A DNA stretch of 64,000 bases from assembly GCA_034769895.1 (NCBI GenBank), contig CM068367.1, forward strand, positions 705,964,885 to 706,028,884, read 5' to 3'. Source of the stretch: Magicicada septendecula. Taxonomy: Eukaryota > Arthropoda > Insecta > Hemiptera > Cicadidae. The notes beneath the pieces were generated by a model that worked only from the letters and a program-made list of their open reading frames with translations, made no database searches and was not told where the DNA came from. Below are positions 10,733 to 22,221 of the stretch, piece by piece (positions within the stretch are counted from its first letter, which is position 1; every line of letters starts with the position of its first letter). The translations under genes and the position numbers were made by a program.

Positions 10733-11993
10733 TATGGCAAACGATAACTGCCGCAAATTCAAACAGAATCAAATAATTTTTTGCATACAGCCCTGATTTG
10801 CAGAGTACTCGCGACGTATTCTTTTTGGTGAAGATCGGTTGAGGGAAAGGGGTAGTTTACCTGCAACGGTTTTTTTTTTAGCAAGGGTAATTTTGTTTGT
10901 TTGGCAAACGATAACAGCCGAAAATTAAAACAGAATCAAATAATGTTTCGCATACAGCCCTGAATTGTAGAGTTCTCAAGATCTGTTGATTTTGGTGAAG
11001 ATCGGTTAAGGGAAACGTTTTATGTTTTAACAAGGGTATTTCCTATGGCAAACGATAACAGCCGCAAATTCAAACAGAATCAAAAGATTATTTGCATACA
11101 GCCATAAATTGTAGTGTTCTCAAGACCTATTGTTTTTGGTGAAAATCGGTTGAGGGAAAGGGTAGTTTACCTGCAACGTTTTTTTAACAAGGGTATTTTT
11201 TTTTATGGCAAACGATAACTGCCGCAAATTCAAACAGAATCAAATAACTTTTTGCATACAGCCCTGATTTGTAGAGTACTCACGACGTATTGTTTTTGGT
11301 GAAGATCGGTTGAGGGAAAGGGGTAGTTTACCTGCAACGGTTTTTTTTATCAAGGGAAATTTTTTTTTTTTGCCAAACGATAACAGCCGCAAATTCAAAC
11401 AGAATCAAATAATGTTTCGCATACAGCCCTGAATTGTATAGTTCTCAAGATCTGTTGATTTTGGTGAAGATCGGTTAAGGGAAAGGGGTAGTTTACCTGT
11501 AACGTTTTCTGTTTTAACAAGGGTATTTCCTATGGCAAACGATAACAGCCGTAAATTCAAACAGAATCAAAAGATTATTTGCATACAGCCCTAAATTGTA
11601 GAGTTCTCAAGACCTATTGTTTTTGGTGAAGATCGGTTAAGGGAAAGGGGTAGTTTACTGACAACGTTTTTTTAACAAGGTTATTTTTTTTGGCAAACGA
11701 TAACAGCCGCAAATTCAAACATAATCAAATAATTTTCTGCATACAGCCCTGGTGTGTAGAGTACTCAAGACCTTTTGTTTTTGGTGAAGATCGGTTGAGG
11801 GGAAGGGGTAGTTTACCTGCAACGTTTGTTATAAAGCGTATTTTCCATGGCAAACGATAACTGCCGCAAATTCAAACAGAATCAAATAATTTTTTGCATA
11901 CATAAGTGAATTGTAGAAGACTCAAGGCCATTAGATTTTCGTGAAGATCGGTTAAGGGGAAGGACTAGTTTACCTGCAACCTTTTACGTTTTA
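10733..11993 (+). repeat. Satellite array, about 8 monomers
   Basis: The second monomer is short: GGTTAAGGGAAACG near 11009 shows loss of the roughly 19 bases that normally hold GGGGTAGTTTACCTG. The same loss at 17884 and 33298 proves common descent of these blocks. Confidence 0.92.
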
Positions 11994-12344
11994 ACAAGAA
12001 TAAAGTACTTGAAAATTCATTTAAACTTTTTCAAACAATGGTAATTGTTAAAAATAAAATAATTTTGTTGCCAGGCAATAAAATTATAATTTTTTCATTT
12101 TAATGTAAATTATGTATATATTAGAAAATATATCGTGCTTGGCAGGCAAGCATATTTCAGATTATAAGTCTTAGAATATGGAAGTCATGTATGGTTCTCC
12201 ATACCGATATTTTACTTCCATATTCCTTAAGGAATGGAAGTATGGTGATGGCAAAAAAAATCGTGTTCGAGATTATTGCTGATTCTGATTCTACTACACT
12301 CAAAACATGAAAAAAAGTCGTTTTCCGAAAAGTGTCTGTGTGTG

Positions 12345-12379
<35 letters not shown>

Positions 12380-12416
12380 GTGTGTGTGTCTGTCTGTGTG
12401 TCTGTAGATTTTTTTC
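11994..12416 (+). repeat. Tail (variant B) + head cassette
   Basis: Variant B middle as at 4679, hairpin at 12189-12204, head at 12214 with a long TCTG tract and a TG expansion. Followed by a monomer with TGCATACAGTCCTG. Confidence 0.85.
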
Positions 12417-12888
12417 TATGGCAAACGATAACTGCCGCAAATTCAAACAGAATCAAATAATTTTTTGCATACAGTCCTGATTTGCAGAGTACTCGCGACC
12501 TATTGTTTTTGGTGAAGATCGGTTGAGGGAAAGGGGTAGTTTACCGGCAACGGTTTTTTTTTAGCAAGGGTAATTTTGTTTGTTTGGCAAACGATAACAG
12601 CCGCAAATTCAAACAGAATCAAATAATGTTTCGCATGCAGCCCTGAATTGTAGAGTTCTCAAGATCTGTTGATTTTGGTGAAGATCGGTTAAGGGGAAGG
12701 GGTAGTTTACCTGCAACGTGTTTTTAGCAAGCGTATTTTCTATGGCAAACGATAACAGCCGCAAATTCAAACAGAATCAAATAATTTTTTGCATACGTGC
12801 CTGAATTGTAGATGTCTCAATGACTTTCGATTTTGGTGAAGATCGGTTAAGGGGAAGGGGTAGTTTACCTGCAACCTTTTACGTTGTA
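12417..12888 (+). repeat. Satellite array, about 3 monomers
   Basis: Short run (cores near 12420, 12586, 12744) containing the joint between the two 6.85 kb copies, near the TTTCGCATGCAG monomer at about 12630. Confidence 0.9.
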
Positions 12889-13262
12889 ACAAGAGTAAAG
12901 TACTTGAAAATTTATTTAAACTTTTTGAAACAATGGTAATTGTTAAAAATAAAATAATTTTGTTGCCAGGCAATAAAATTATAATTTTCTCATTTTAATG
13001 TAATATAATATTTTTCATTAAATACAGCAATAAAAAGGCAGGTAAGACACAGCCTGGCTGTTTGGGTGAAAATGATTTTAAATATAAATCTTAGAATATG
13101 GAAGTCATGTATGGTTCTCCATACCGATTTTACTTCCATATTCCTTAAGGAATGGAAGTATGGTGATGGCAAAAAAAATCGTGTTCGAGATTATTGCAGA
13201 TTCTGATTGTACTACACTCAAAACATGAAAAAAAGTCGTTTTCCGAAAAGTGTCTGTGTGTG

Positions 13263-13297
<35 letters not shown>

Positions 13298-13330
13298 GTG
13301 TGTCTGTCTTTGTGTCTGTAGATTTTTTTC
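12889..13330 (+). repeat. Tail + head cassette
   Basis: Counterpart of 6040-6482, with hairpin at 13109-13124 and the head from 13132 with the same microsatellite length and the TTTTTTTCAATGGC end. Confidence 0.86.
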
Positions 13331-15101
13331 AATGGCAAACGATAACTGCCGCAAATTCAAACAGAATCAAATAATTTTTTGCACACAGCTCTGATTTATA
13401 GAGTACTCGCGACCTATTGTTTTTGGTGAAGATCGATTGAGGGAAAGGGGTAGTTTACCGGCAACGGTTTTTTTTTATCAAGGGTAATTTTGTTTGTTTG
13501 GCAAACGATAACAGCCGCAAATTCAAACAGAATCAAATAATATTTCGCATACAGCCCTGAATTGTAGAGCTCTCAAGATTTGTTCATTTTGGTTAAGGTT
13601 CGTTAAGGGAAAGGGGTAGTTTCCTGCAACGTTTTATGTTTTAACAAGGGTATTTTTTATGGCAAACGATAACAGCCGCAAATTCAAACATAATCAAATA
13701 ATGTTTTGTATACTGCCCTGAATTGTAGAGTTCTCAAGGCCTTTTGGTTTTGGTGAAGATCGGTTAAGGGAAAGGGGTAGTTTACCTGCAACGGTTTTTT
13801 ATCAAGGGTAATTTTTTTCTATGGTAAACGATAACAGCCACAAATTCAAACAGAATCAAATGATTTTTTGCATACAGCCCTGTATTGTAGAGTTCTCAAT
13901 ACCTATTGGTGTTGGTGAAGATCGTTTAAGGGAAAGGGGTAGTTTACCGGCAACGTTTTATGTTCTATAAGGGTATTTTCTATGGCAAACGATAAGAGCC
14001 GCAAATTCAAACAGAATCAAATATGTTTTTGCATACAGCCCTGATTTGTTGAGTACTAAAGACTTTTTGTTTTTGGTGAAGATCCGTTAAGGGAAAGGGG
14101 TAGTTTACCAGACACGTTTTTTGTTTTATCAAGGGTATTTTATATGGCAAATGATAACAGCCGCAAATTCAAACAGAATCATATAATATTTTGTATACAG
14201 CCCTAAAATGTACAGTTGTCAAGACCTATTGGTTTTGGTGAAGATCGGTTAAGGGAATAGGGTTGTTTACCAGCAACATTTAAGTTTTATCAAGGGTAAT
14301 TTTTTTTTGACGAACGATAACTGCCGTACATTAAAACAGAATCAACTACTCTTCTGCATACCTTTTTGAATTATACAGAACTCAAGGTCTGTTGATTTTG
14401 TTGAAGATCGGGTAAGGGAAGGGGTAGTTTACCTGCAACGTTTTATGTTTTAACAAGGGTATTTTTTCTATGATGAACGATAACTGCCGTAAATTCAAAA
14501 AGAATCAACTAATGTTTTGCATACAGCCCTGAATTGTAGAGTTCTCAAGACCTATTGTTTTTGGTGAAGATCGGTTAATGGAATAGGGTAGTTTACCAGC
14601 AACGTTTTATGTTTTATCAAGGGTGTTTTCTATGGCAAACGATAACAGCCGCAAATTCAAACTAAATCAAATAATTCTTTGCATACGGACCTGAATTGTG
14701 GAGTACCTAAGACATGTCGTTTTTGGTGAAGATCGGTTAAGGGAAAGGGGTAGTTTACCAGAACCGGTTTTTTATCAAGGGTAATTTTTTTCTATAGTAA
14801 ACGATAACAACCGCAAATTCAAACGGAATCAAATAAGTTTTTGCATACAGTCCTGATTTCTTGAGTACTATAGACCTATTGTTTTTGGTGAAGATCGTTT
14901 AAGGGAAAGGGGTAGTTTACCAGCCATGTTTTTTTTTTATCAAGGGTATTTTCTATGGCAAACGATAACAGCCGCAAATTCAAACAGAATAAAATAATGT
15001 TTTGCATACAGCCCTGATTTATAGAGTACTCAAGACCTATTGTTTTTGGTGAAGATCGGTTAAGGGGAAGGGGTAGTTTACCTGCAACCTTTTACGTTTT
15101 A
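13331..15101 (+). repeat. Satellite array, about 11 monomers
   Basis: Same ordered set as 6483-8252. One visible change is GCACACAGCTCTG instead of GCACACAGCCCTG in the first monomer. Confidence 0.92.
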
Positions 15102-15389
15102 ACAACAGTAAAGTACTTGAAAATTCATTTAAACTTTTTCAAACAAAGGTAATTGTTAAAAATAAAATAATTTTGTTCCCAGGGAATAAAATTATAATTT
15201 TTTCATTTTAATGTAAATTATGTATGAGTTAATATCTTTATATATATAATTTTTCTGTACGTGTGTATGTCACTGAACTCCTCAATGTATAAAATAATAT
15301 ATCGTTCGTGGCAGGTAAGCATATCTCAGTTATGTAATGTTTACGTTTCCATTTTATTATTATGCCTACAGCAATAAAAAGGCAGGTAA

Positions 15390-15475
<86 letters not shown>

Positions 15476-16263
15476 TCACGTTATTTCTGGCCTCACTCAT
15501 GTTTATTTTCTTACATTTGCACGCTTTTTAAATGGAAAGTGCCGAAACCCACACCAACATAACGCGTGCAAGCCAAAAAAAAGGACATCAATTTGCTTCC
15601 TGTGGATCGCTGGGCAGTGTAACTGCACGTGTTTACAGAGGAACGATTCATAGACAGACTTTTCGTCTTTAGGGAATGAACCCTCTGCAAGAAGCTGAGG
15701 GTCCATGAGTGACTTCGGAGCGCTCCTTCTTTTTCGCGTGTTTTTCTGTGAAACATACACTGTAGATTCGCAGCTTTACTCTATGCAACACTCAATAGGA
15801 AATGTTGAAAATTTTTGTCCACAGTGTACCCTCATTCACACTAAACCTGCTCTGATGTTTTAATTATGGACATCATAATATTAAAACTTTGGAAACTTGA
15901 GCACTACTTAATGGAGATCAATCATTAACTTATACAAGCCATTAATTTTATGCATATTTTTTATATATATGTGTACAACGTTATCGGCAACAAAGAAGTA
16001 GTTTTTGTTAAAATTCCTTCCCTGAATATTTGGCCGTAGTCCAATGTTTTCTACAAAACCAGACGTTTCGGCAATGCCATCATCAGTGAAAATCGAGTGC
16101 GATAACGTGAGGTGGTATACGTTAGTGACCACAGTACTGTGGTTAAGGCTGAAGCAGTAAGTAGAAAGAAGTAGTTTCTATGGTAATATTTCATTTCGAA
16201 AATGATTTTAAATATAAATCTTAGAATATGGAAGTCATGTATGGTTCTCCATACCGATATTTT
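15102..16263 (+). repeat. Long tail module with CA tract, copy 2
   Basis: Counterpart of 8253-9388 with the same TTCCCAGGGAA palindrome, unique middle and hairpin (16239-16254). It is 26 bp longer, all in the CA run. Confidence 0.8.
15391..15473 (+). repeat. (CA)n microsatellite, 83 bp
   Basis: CA run in long tail copy 2; intermediate in length between copies 1 and 3. Confidence 0.97.
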
Positions 16264-16469
16264 ACTTCCATATTCCTTAAGGAATGGAAGTATGGTGATG
16301 GCAAAAAAAATCGTGTTCGAGATTATTGCAGATTCTGATTCTACTACACTCAAAACATGAAAAAAAGTCGTTTTCCGAAAAGTGTCTGTGTGTGTGTCTG
16401 TCTGTCTGTCTGTCTGTCTGTGTGTCTGTCTGTCTGTCTGTCTGTGTGTCTGTCTGTAGATTTTTTTTC
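16264..16469 (+). repeat. Head module
   Basis: Counterpart of 9389-9594 with the same microsatellite structure, following long tail copy 2. Confidence 0.87.
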
Positions 16470-17422
16470 TATGGCAAACGATAACTGCCGCAAATTCACA
16501 CAGAATCAAATAATTTCTTGCATGCAGCCCTGATTTGCAGAATACTCGCGACCTATTGTTTTTGGTGAAGATCGGTTGAGGGAAAGGGGTAGTTTACCTG
16601 AAACGGTTTTTTTTTAGCAAGGGTAATTTTGTTTGTTTGGCAAATATAACAGCCGCAAATTCAAACAGAATCAAATAATGTTTCGCATACAGCCCTGAAT
16701 TGTAGATTTATCAAGATCTGTTGATTTTGGTGAAGATCGGTTAAGGGAAAGGGGTAGTTTACCTGTAACGTTTTATGTTTTAACAAGGGTATTTCCTATG
16801 GCAAACGATAACAGCCGCAAATTCAAACAGAATCAAAAGATTATTTGCATACAGCCCTAAATTGTAGAGTTCTCAAGACCTATTGTTTTTGGTGAAGTTC
16901 GGTTGAGGGAAAGGGGTAGTTTACCAGCAACGTTTTTTTAACAAGGGTATTTTCTATGGCAAACGATAACAGCCGCAAATTCAAACAGAATCAAATAATG
17001 TTTTGCATACAGCCCTGATTTGTAGAGTACTCAAGACCTATTGTTTTTGGTGAAGATCGGTTAAGGGAAAGGGGTAGTTTACCTGTAACGCTTTATGTTT
17101 TAATAAGGGTATTTCCTATGGCAAACGATAACAGCCGCAAATTCAAACAGAATCAAAAGATTATTTGCATACAGCCCTAAATTGCAGAGTTCTCAAGACC
17201 TATTGTTTTTGGTGAAGATCGGGTAAGGGAAATGGGTAGTTTACCTGTAACGTTTTATGTTTTAACAAGGGTATTTCCTATGGCAAACGAAAACAGCCGC
17301 AAATTCAAACAGAATCAAAAGATGATTTGCATACAGCCCTAAATTTCAGAGTTCTCAAGACATATTGTTTTTGGTGAAGATCGGTTGCGGGAAAGGGGTA
17401 GTTTACCTGCAACATTTTTTTT
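16470..17422 (+). repeat. Satellite array, about 6 monomers
   Basis: Counterpart of 9595-10547, including the TTCACACAG and GGCAAATATAACAG markers. Confidence 0.92.
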
Positions 17423-17607
17423 ACTTCCATATTCCTTAAGGAATGGAAGTATGGTGATGGCAAAAAAAATCGTGTTCGAGATTATTGCAGATTCTGATTC
17501 TGCTACACTCAAAACATGAAAAAAAGTCGTTTTCCGAAAAGTGTCTGTGTGTGTGTCTGTCTGTGTGTGTGTCTGTCTGTGTGTCTGTGTGTCAGTAGAT
17601 TTTTTTC
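17423..17607 (+). repeat. Head module without tail
   Basis: Counterpart of 10548-10732, sitting directly on a monomer end with GTCAGTAGATTTTTTTC at its right edge. Confidence 0.85.
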
Positions 17608-18868
17608 TATGGCAAACGATAACTGCCGCAAATTCAAACAGAATCAAATAATTTTTTGCATACAGCCCTGATTTGCAGAGTACTCGCGACGTATTGTTTT
17701 TGGTGAAGATCGGTTGAGGGAAAGGGGTAGTTTACCTGCAACGGTTTTTTTTTTAGCAAGGGTAATTTTGTTTGTTTGGCAAACGATAACAGCCGAAAAT
17801 TAAAACAGAATCAAATAATGTTTCGCATACAGCCCTGAATTGTAGAGTTCTCAAGATCTGTTGATTTTGGTGAAGATCGGTTAAGGGAAACGTTTTATGT
17901 TTTAACAAGGGTATTTCCTATGGCAAACGATAACAGCCGCAAATTCAAACAGAATCAAAAGATTATTTGCATACAGCCATAAATTGTAGTGTTCTCAAGA
18001 CCTATTGTTTTTGGTGAAAATCGGTTGAGGGAAAGGGTAGTTTACCTGCAACGTTTTTTTAACAAGGGTATTTTTTTTTATGGCAAACGATAACTGCCGC
18101 AAATTCAAACAGAATCAAATAACTTTTTGCATACAGCCCTGATTTGTAGAGTACTCACGACGTATTGTTTTTGGTGAAGATCGGTTGAGGGAAAGGGGTA
18201 GTTTACCTGCAACGGTTTTTTTTATCAAGGGAAATTTTTTTTTTTTGCCAAACGATAACAGCCGCAAATTCAAACAGAATCAAATAATGTTTCGCATACA
18301 GCCCTGAATTGTATAGTTCTCAAGATCTGTTGATTTTGGTGAAGATCGGTTAAGGGAAAGGGGTAGTTTACCTGTAACGTTTTCTGTTTTAACAAGGGTA
18401 TTTCCTATGGCAAACGATAACAGCCGTAAATTCAAACAGAATCAAAAGATTATTTGCATACAGCCCTAAATTGTAGAGTTCTCAAGACCTATTGTTTTTG
18501 GTGAAGATCGGTTAAGGGAAAGGGGTAGTTTACTGACAACGTTTTTTTAACAAGGTTATTTTTTTTGGCAAACGATAACAGCCGCAAATTCAAACATAAT
18601 CAAATAATTTTCTGCATACAGCCCTGGTGTGTAGAGTACTCAAGACCTTTTGTTTTTGGTGAAGATCGGTTGAGGGGAAGGGGTAGTTTACCTGCAACGT
18701 TTGTTATAAAGCGTATTTTCCATGGCAAACGATAACTGCCGCAAATTCAAACAGAATCAAATAATTTTTTGCATACATAAGTGAATTGTAGAAGACTCAA
18801 GGCCATTAGATTTTCGTGAAGATCGGTTAAGGGGAAGGACTAGTTTACCTGCAACCTTTTACGTTTTA
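17608..18868 (+). repeat. Satellite array, about 8 monomers
   Basis: Counterpart of 10733-11993, including the shortened monomer near 17884. The left end of the 5,115 bp duplication lies at about 17900, just after this deletion. Confidence 0.92.
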
Positions 18869-19219
18869 ACAAGAATAAAGTACTTGAAAATTCATTTAAA
18901 CTTTTTCAAACAATGGTAATTGTTAAAAATAAAATAATTTTGTTGCCAGGCAATAAAATTATAATTTTTTCATTTTAATGTAAATTATGTATATATTAGA
19001 AAATATATCGTGCTTGGCAGGCAAGCATATTTCAGATTATAAGTCTTAGAATATGGAAGTCATGTATGGTTCTCCATACCGATATTTTACTTCCATATTC
19101 CTTAAGGAATGGAAGTATGGTGATGGCAAAAAAAATCGTGTTCGAGATTATTGCTGATTCTGATTCTACTACACTCAAAACATGAAAAAAAGTCGTTTTC
19201 CGAAAAGTGTCTGTGTGTG

Positions 19220-19254
<35 letters not shown>

Positions 19255-19289
19255 GTGTGTGTCTGTCTGTGTGTCTGTAGATTTTTTTC
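18869..19289 (+). repeat. Tail (variant B) + head cassette
   Basis: Variant B tail, hairpin at 19064-19079, head from 19089 with a (TCTG)n tract. It is 2 bp shorter in the microsatellite than the counterpart at 12214. Confidence 0.86.
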
Positions 19290-20567
19290 TATGGCAAACG
19301 ATAACTGCCGCAAATTCAAACAGAATCAAATAATTTTTTGCATACAGTCCTGATTTGCAGAGTACTCGCGACCTATTGTTTTTGGTGAAGATCGGTTGAG
19401 GGAAAGGGGTAGTTTACCGGCAACGGTTTTTTTTTAGCAAGGGTAATTTTGTTTGTTTGGCAAACGATAACAGCCGCAAATTCAAACAGAATCAAATAAT
19501 GTTTCGCATTCTGCCCTGAATTGTAGAGTTCTCAAGATCTGTTGATTTTGGTGAAGATCGGTTAAGGGAAAGGGGTAGTTTACCTGTAACATTTTATGTT
19601 TTAACAAGGGTATTTCCTATGGCAAACGATAACAGCCGCAAATTCAAACAGAATCAAAAGATTATTTGCATACAGCCATAAATTGTAGTGTTCTCAAGAC
19701 CTATTGTTTTTGGTGAAAATCGGTTGAGGGAAAGGGTAGTTTACCTGCAACGTTTTTTTAACAAGGGTATTTTTTTCTATGGCAAACGATAACTGCCGCA
19801 AATTCAAACAGAATCAAATAACTTTTTGCATACAGCCCTGATTTGTAGAGTACTCACGACGTATTGTTTTTGGTGAAGATCGGTTGAGGGAAAGGGGTAG
19901 TTTACCTGCAACGGTTTTTTTTATCAAGGGAAATTTTTTTTTTTTGCCAAACGATAACAGCCGCAAATTCAAACAGAATCAAATAATGTTTCGCATACAG
20001 CCCTGAATTGTATAGTTCTCAAGATCTGTTGATTTTGGTGAAGATCGGTTAAGGGAAAGGGGTAGTTTACCTGTAACGTTTTCTGTTTTAACAAGGGTAT
20101 TTCCTATGGCAAACGATAACAGCCGTAAATTCAAACAGAATCAAAAGATTATTTGCATACAGCCCTAAATTGTAGAGTTCTCAAGACCTATTGTTTTTGG
20201 TGAAGATCGGTTAAGGGAAAGGGGTAGTTTACCGACAACGTTTTTTTAACAAGGTTATTTTTTTTGGCAAACGATAACAGCCGCAAATTCAAACATAATC
20301 AAACAATTTTCTGCATACAGCCCTGGTGTGTAGAGTACTCAAGACCTTTTGTTTTTGGTGAAGATCGGTTGAGGGGAAGGGGTAGTTTACCTGCAACGTT
20401 TGTTATAAAGCGTATTTTCCATGGCAAACGATAACTGCCGCAAATTCAAACAGAATCAAATAATTTTTTGCATACACAAGTGAATTGTAGAAGACTCAAG
20501 GCCATTAGATTTTGGTGAAGATCGGTTAAGGGGAAGGACTAGTTTACCTGCAACCTTTTACGTTTTA
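19290..20567 (+). repeat. Satellite array, about 8 monomers
   Basis: Carries the marker TTTCGCATTCTGCCC near 19502 and the sequence TTACCGACAACG near 20230, used below to recognise the chimeric third copy. Confidence 0.92.
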
Positions 20568-20969
20568 ACAAGAATAAAGTACTTGAAAATTCATTTAAAC
20601 TTTTTCAAACAATGGTAATTGTTAAAAATAAAATAATTTTGTTGCCAGGCAATAAAATTATAATTTTTTCATTTTAATGTAAATTATGTATATATTAGAA
20701 AATATATCGTGCTTGGCAGGCAAGCATATTTCAGATTATAAGTCTTAGAATATGGAAGTCATGTATGGTTCTCCATACCGATATTTTACTTCCATATTCC
20801 TTAAAGAATGGAAGTATGGTGATGGCAAAAAAAATCGTGTTCGAGATTATTGCAGATTCTGATTCTACTACACTCAAAACATGAAAAAAAGTCGTTTTCC
20901 GAAAAGTGTCTGTGTGTCTGTCTGTCTGTCTGTCTGTGTGTGTGTGTGTGTGTCTGTTGATTTTTTTTC
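20568..20969 (+). repeat. Tail (variant B) + head cassette
   Basis: Hairpin at 20763-20778. The head at 20788 has ATTCCTTAAAGAAT, one base off the usual palindrome, a (TCTG)n then (TG)n tract, and the rare end TCTGTTGATTTTTTTTC. Confidence 0.85.
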
Positions 20970-21598
20970 TATGGCAAACGATAACTGCCGCAAATTCAAA
21001 CAGAATCAAATAATTTTTTGCATACAGCCCTGATTTGCAGAGTACTCGCGACCTATTGTTTTTGGTTGAGATCGGTTCAGGGAAAGGGGTAGTTTACCGG
21101 CAACGGTTTTTTTTTAGCAAGGGTAATTTTGTTTGGCAAACGATAACAGCCGCAAATTCAAACAGAATCAAATAATGTTTCGCATACAGCCCTGAATTAT
21201 AGAGTTCTCAAGATCTGTTGATTTTGGTGAAGATCGGTTAAGGGAAAGGGGTAGTTTACCTGTAACGTTTTATGTTTTAACAAGGGTATTTCCTATGGCA
21301 AACGATAAGAGCCGTAAATTCAAACAGAATCAAATAATGTTTTGCATACAGCCCTGATTTATAGTGTGCTCAAGACCTGTTGTTTTTGGAGAAGACGGGT
21401 AAGGGGAAGGGGTAGTTTACCTGCAACGTTTTTTTATCAAGCGTATTTTCTATGGCAAACGATAACAGCCGCAAATTCAAACAGAATCAAATAATTTTTT
21501 GCATACGTCTGTGAATTGTAGAGGTCTCAATGACTTTCGATTTTGGCGAAGATCGGTTAAGGGGAAGGGGTAGTTTACCAGCAACCTTTTACGTTTTA
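20970..21598 (+). repeat. Satellite array, about 4 monomers
   Basis: Includes GGTTGAGATCGGTTCAGGG (rearranged from GGTGAAGATCGGTTGAGGG) and a short TTTTGTTTGGCAAAC joint, both repeated at 26085 and 34684. Confidence 0.91.
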
Positions 21599-21642
21599 AC
21601 AAGAGTAAAGTACTTGAAAATTTATTTAAACTTTATGAAACA
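21599..21642 (+). repeat. Truncated tail, 44 bp
   Basis: Only the first part of a tail (ACAAGAGTAAAGTACTTG to AAACTTTATGAAAC) is present, joined inside a monomer at AAACGATAACAGCC. The joint shares AAAC between the two partners, which suggests microhomology-guided recombination. Confidence 0.8.
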
Positions 21643-21783
21643 AACGATAACAGCCGCAAATTCAAACAGAATCAAAAGATTATTTGCATACAGTCCTGAA
21701 TTGTAGAGGTCTCAATGACTTTCGATTTTGGTGAAGATCGGTTAAGGGGAAGGGGTAGTTTACCTGCAACCTTTTACGTTTTA
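21643..21783 (+). repeat. Single partial monomer
   Basis: One monomer from AAACGATAACAGCC to the tail start, of the AAAAGATTATTTGC subtype at its left and the CAATGACTTTCG subtype at its right; probably itself a recombinant. Confidence 0.85.
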
Positions 21784-22221
21784 ACAAGAGTAAAGTACTT
21801 GAAAATTTATTTAAACTTTTTGAAACAATGGTAATTGTTAAAAATAAAATAATTTTGTTGCCAGGCAATAAAATTATAATTTTTTCATTTTAATGTAATA
21901 TAATATTTTTCATTTAATACAGCAATAAAAAGGCAGGTAAGACACAGCCTGGCTGTTTGGCTGAAAATGATTTTAAATATAAATCTTCGAATATGGAAGT
22001 CATGTATGGTTCTCCATACCGATATTTACTTCCATATTCCTTAAGGAATGGAAGTATGGTGATGGCAAAAAAAATCGTGTTCGAGATTATTGCAGATTCT
22101 GATTCTACTACACTCAAAACATGAAAAAAAGTCGTTTTCCAAAAAGTGTCTGTGTGTGTGTCTGTCTGTCTGTCTGTCTATCTGTGTGTCTGTCTGTCTA
22201 TGTCTGTAGATTTTTTTTTTT
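21784..22221 (+). repeat. Tail + head cassette
   Basis: Short tail with AATCTTCGAATATGG (C instead of A) and hairpin at 22004-22019. The head at 22028 ends TTTCCAAAAAGTGTCTG and has tract interruptions TCTATCTG and TCTATGTC. Its right edge is a long T run straight into GGCAAACG. Confidence 0.86.

Larger units (their letters stand above)
5780..12630 (+). repeat. 6.85 kb higher-order unit, copy 1
   Basis: Landmarks repeat in copy 2 at a constant +6849 before the CA tract and +6875 after it (for example tail starts 6040 and 12889; long tails 8253 and 15102). Monomer counts between cassettes are 11, 6, 8 and 3. The start is placed where TTTCGCATGCAG and what follows are shared; the left flank differs. 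Confidence 0.8.
12630..19505 (+). repeat. 6.85 kb higher-order unit, copy 2
   Basis: Second tandem copy, with the same cassette order and nearly the same sequence as copy 1. The shift rises from 6849 to 6875 across the CA tract and falls to 6873 across the later head microsatellite, so most length differences lie in simple repeats. It ends where the TTTCGCATTCTG monomer replaces TTTCGCATGCAG. Confidence 0.8.

Noticed and set aside
5780-19505. LTR retrotransposon with direct repeats
   Set aside because: Repeats are multi-kilobase tandem blocks without a primer-binding site, TG...CA ends or gag-pol frames.
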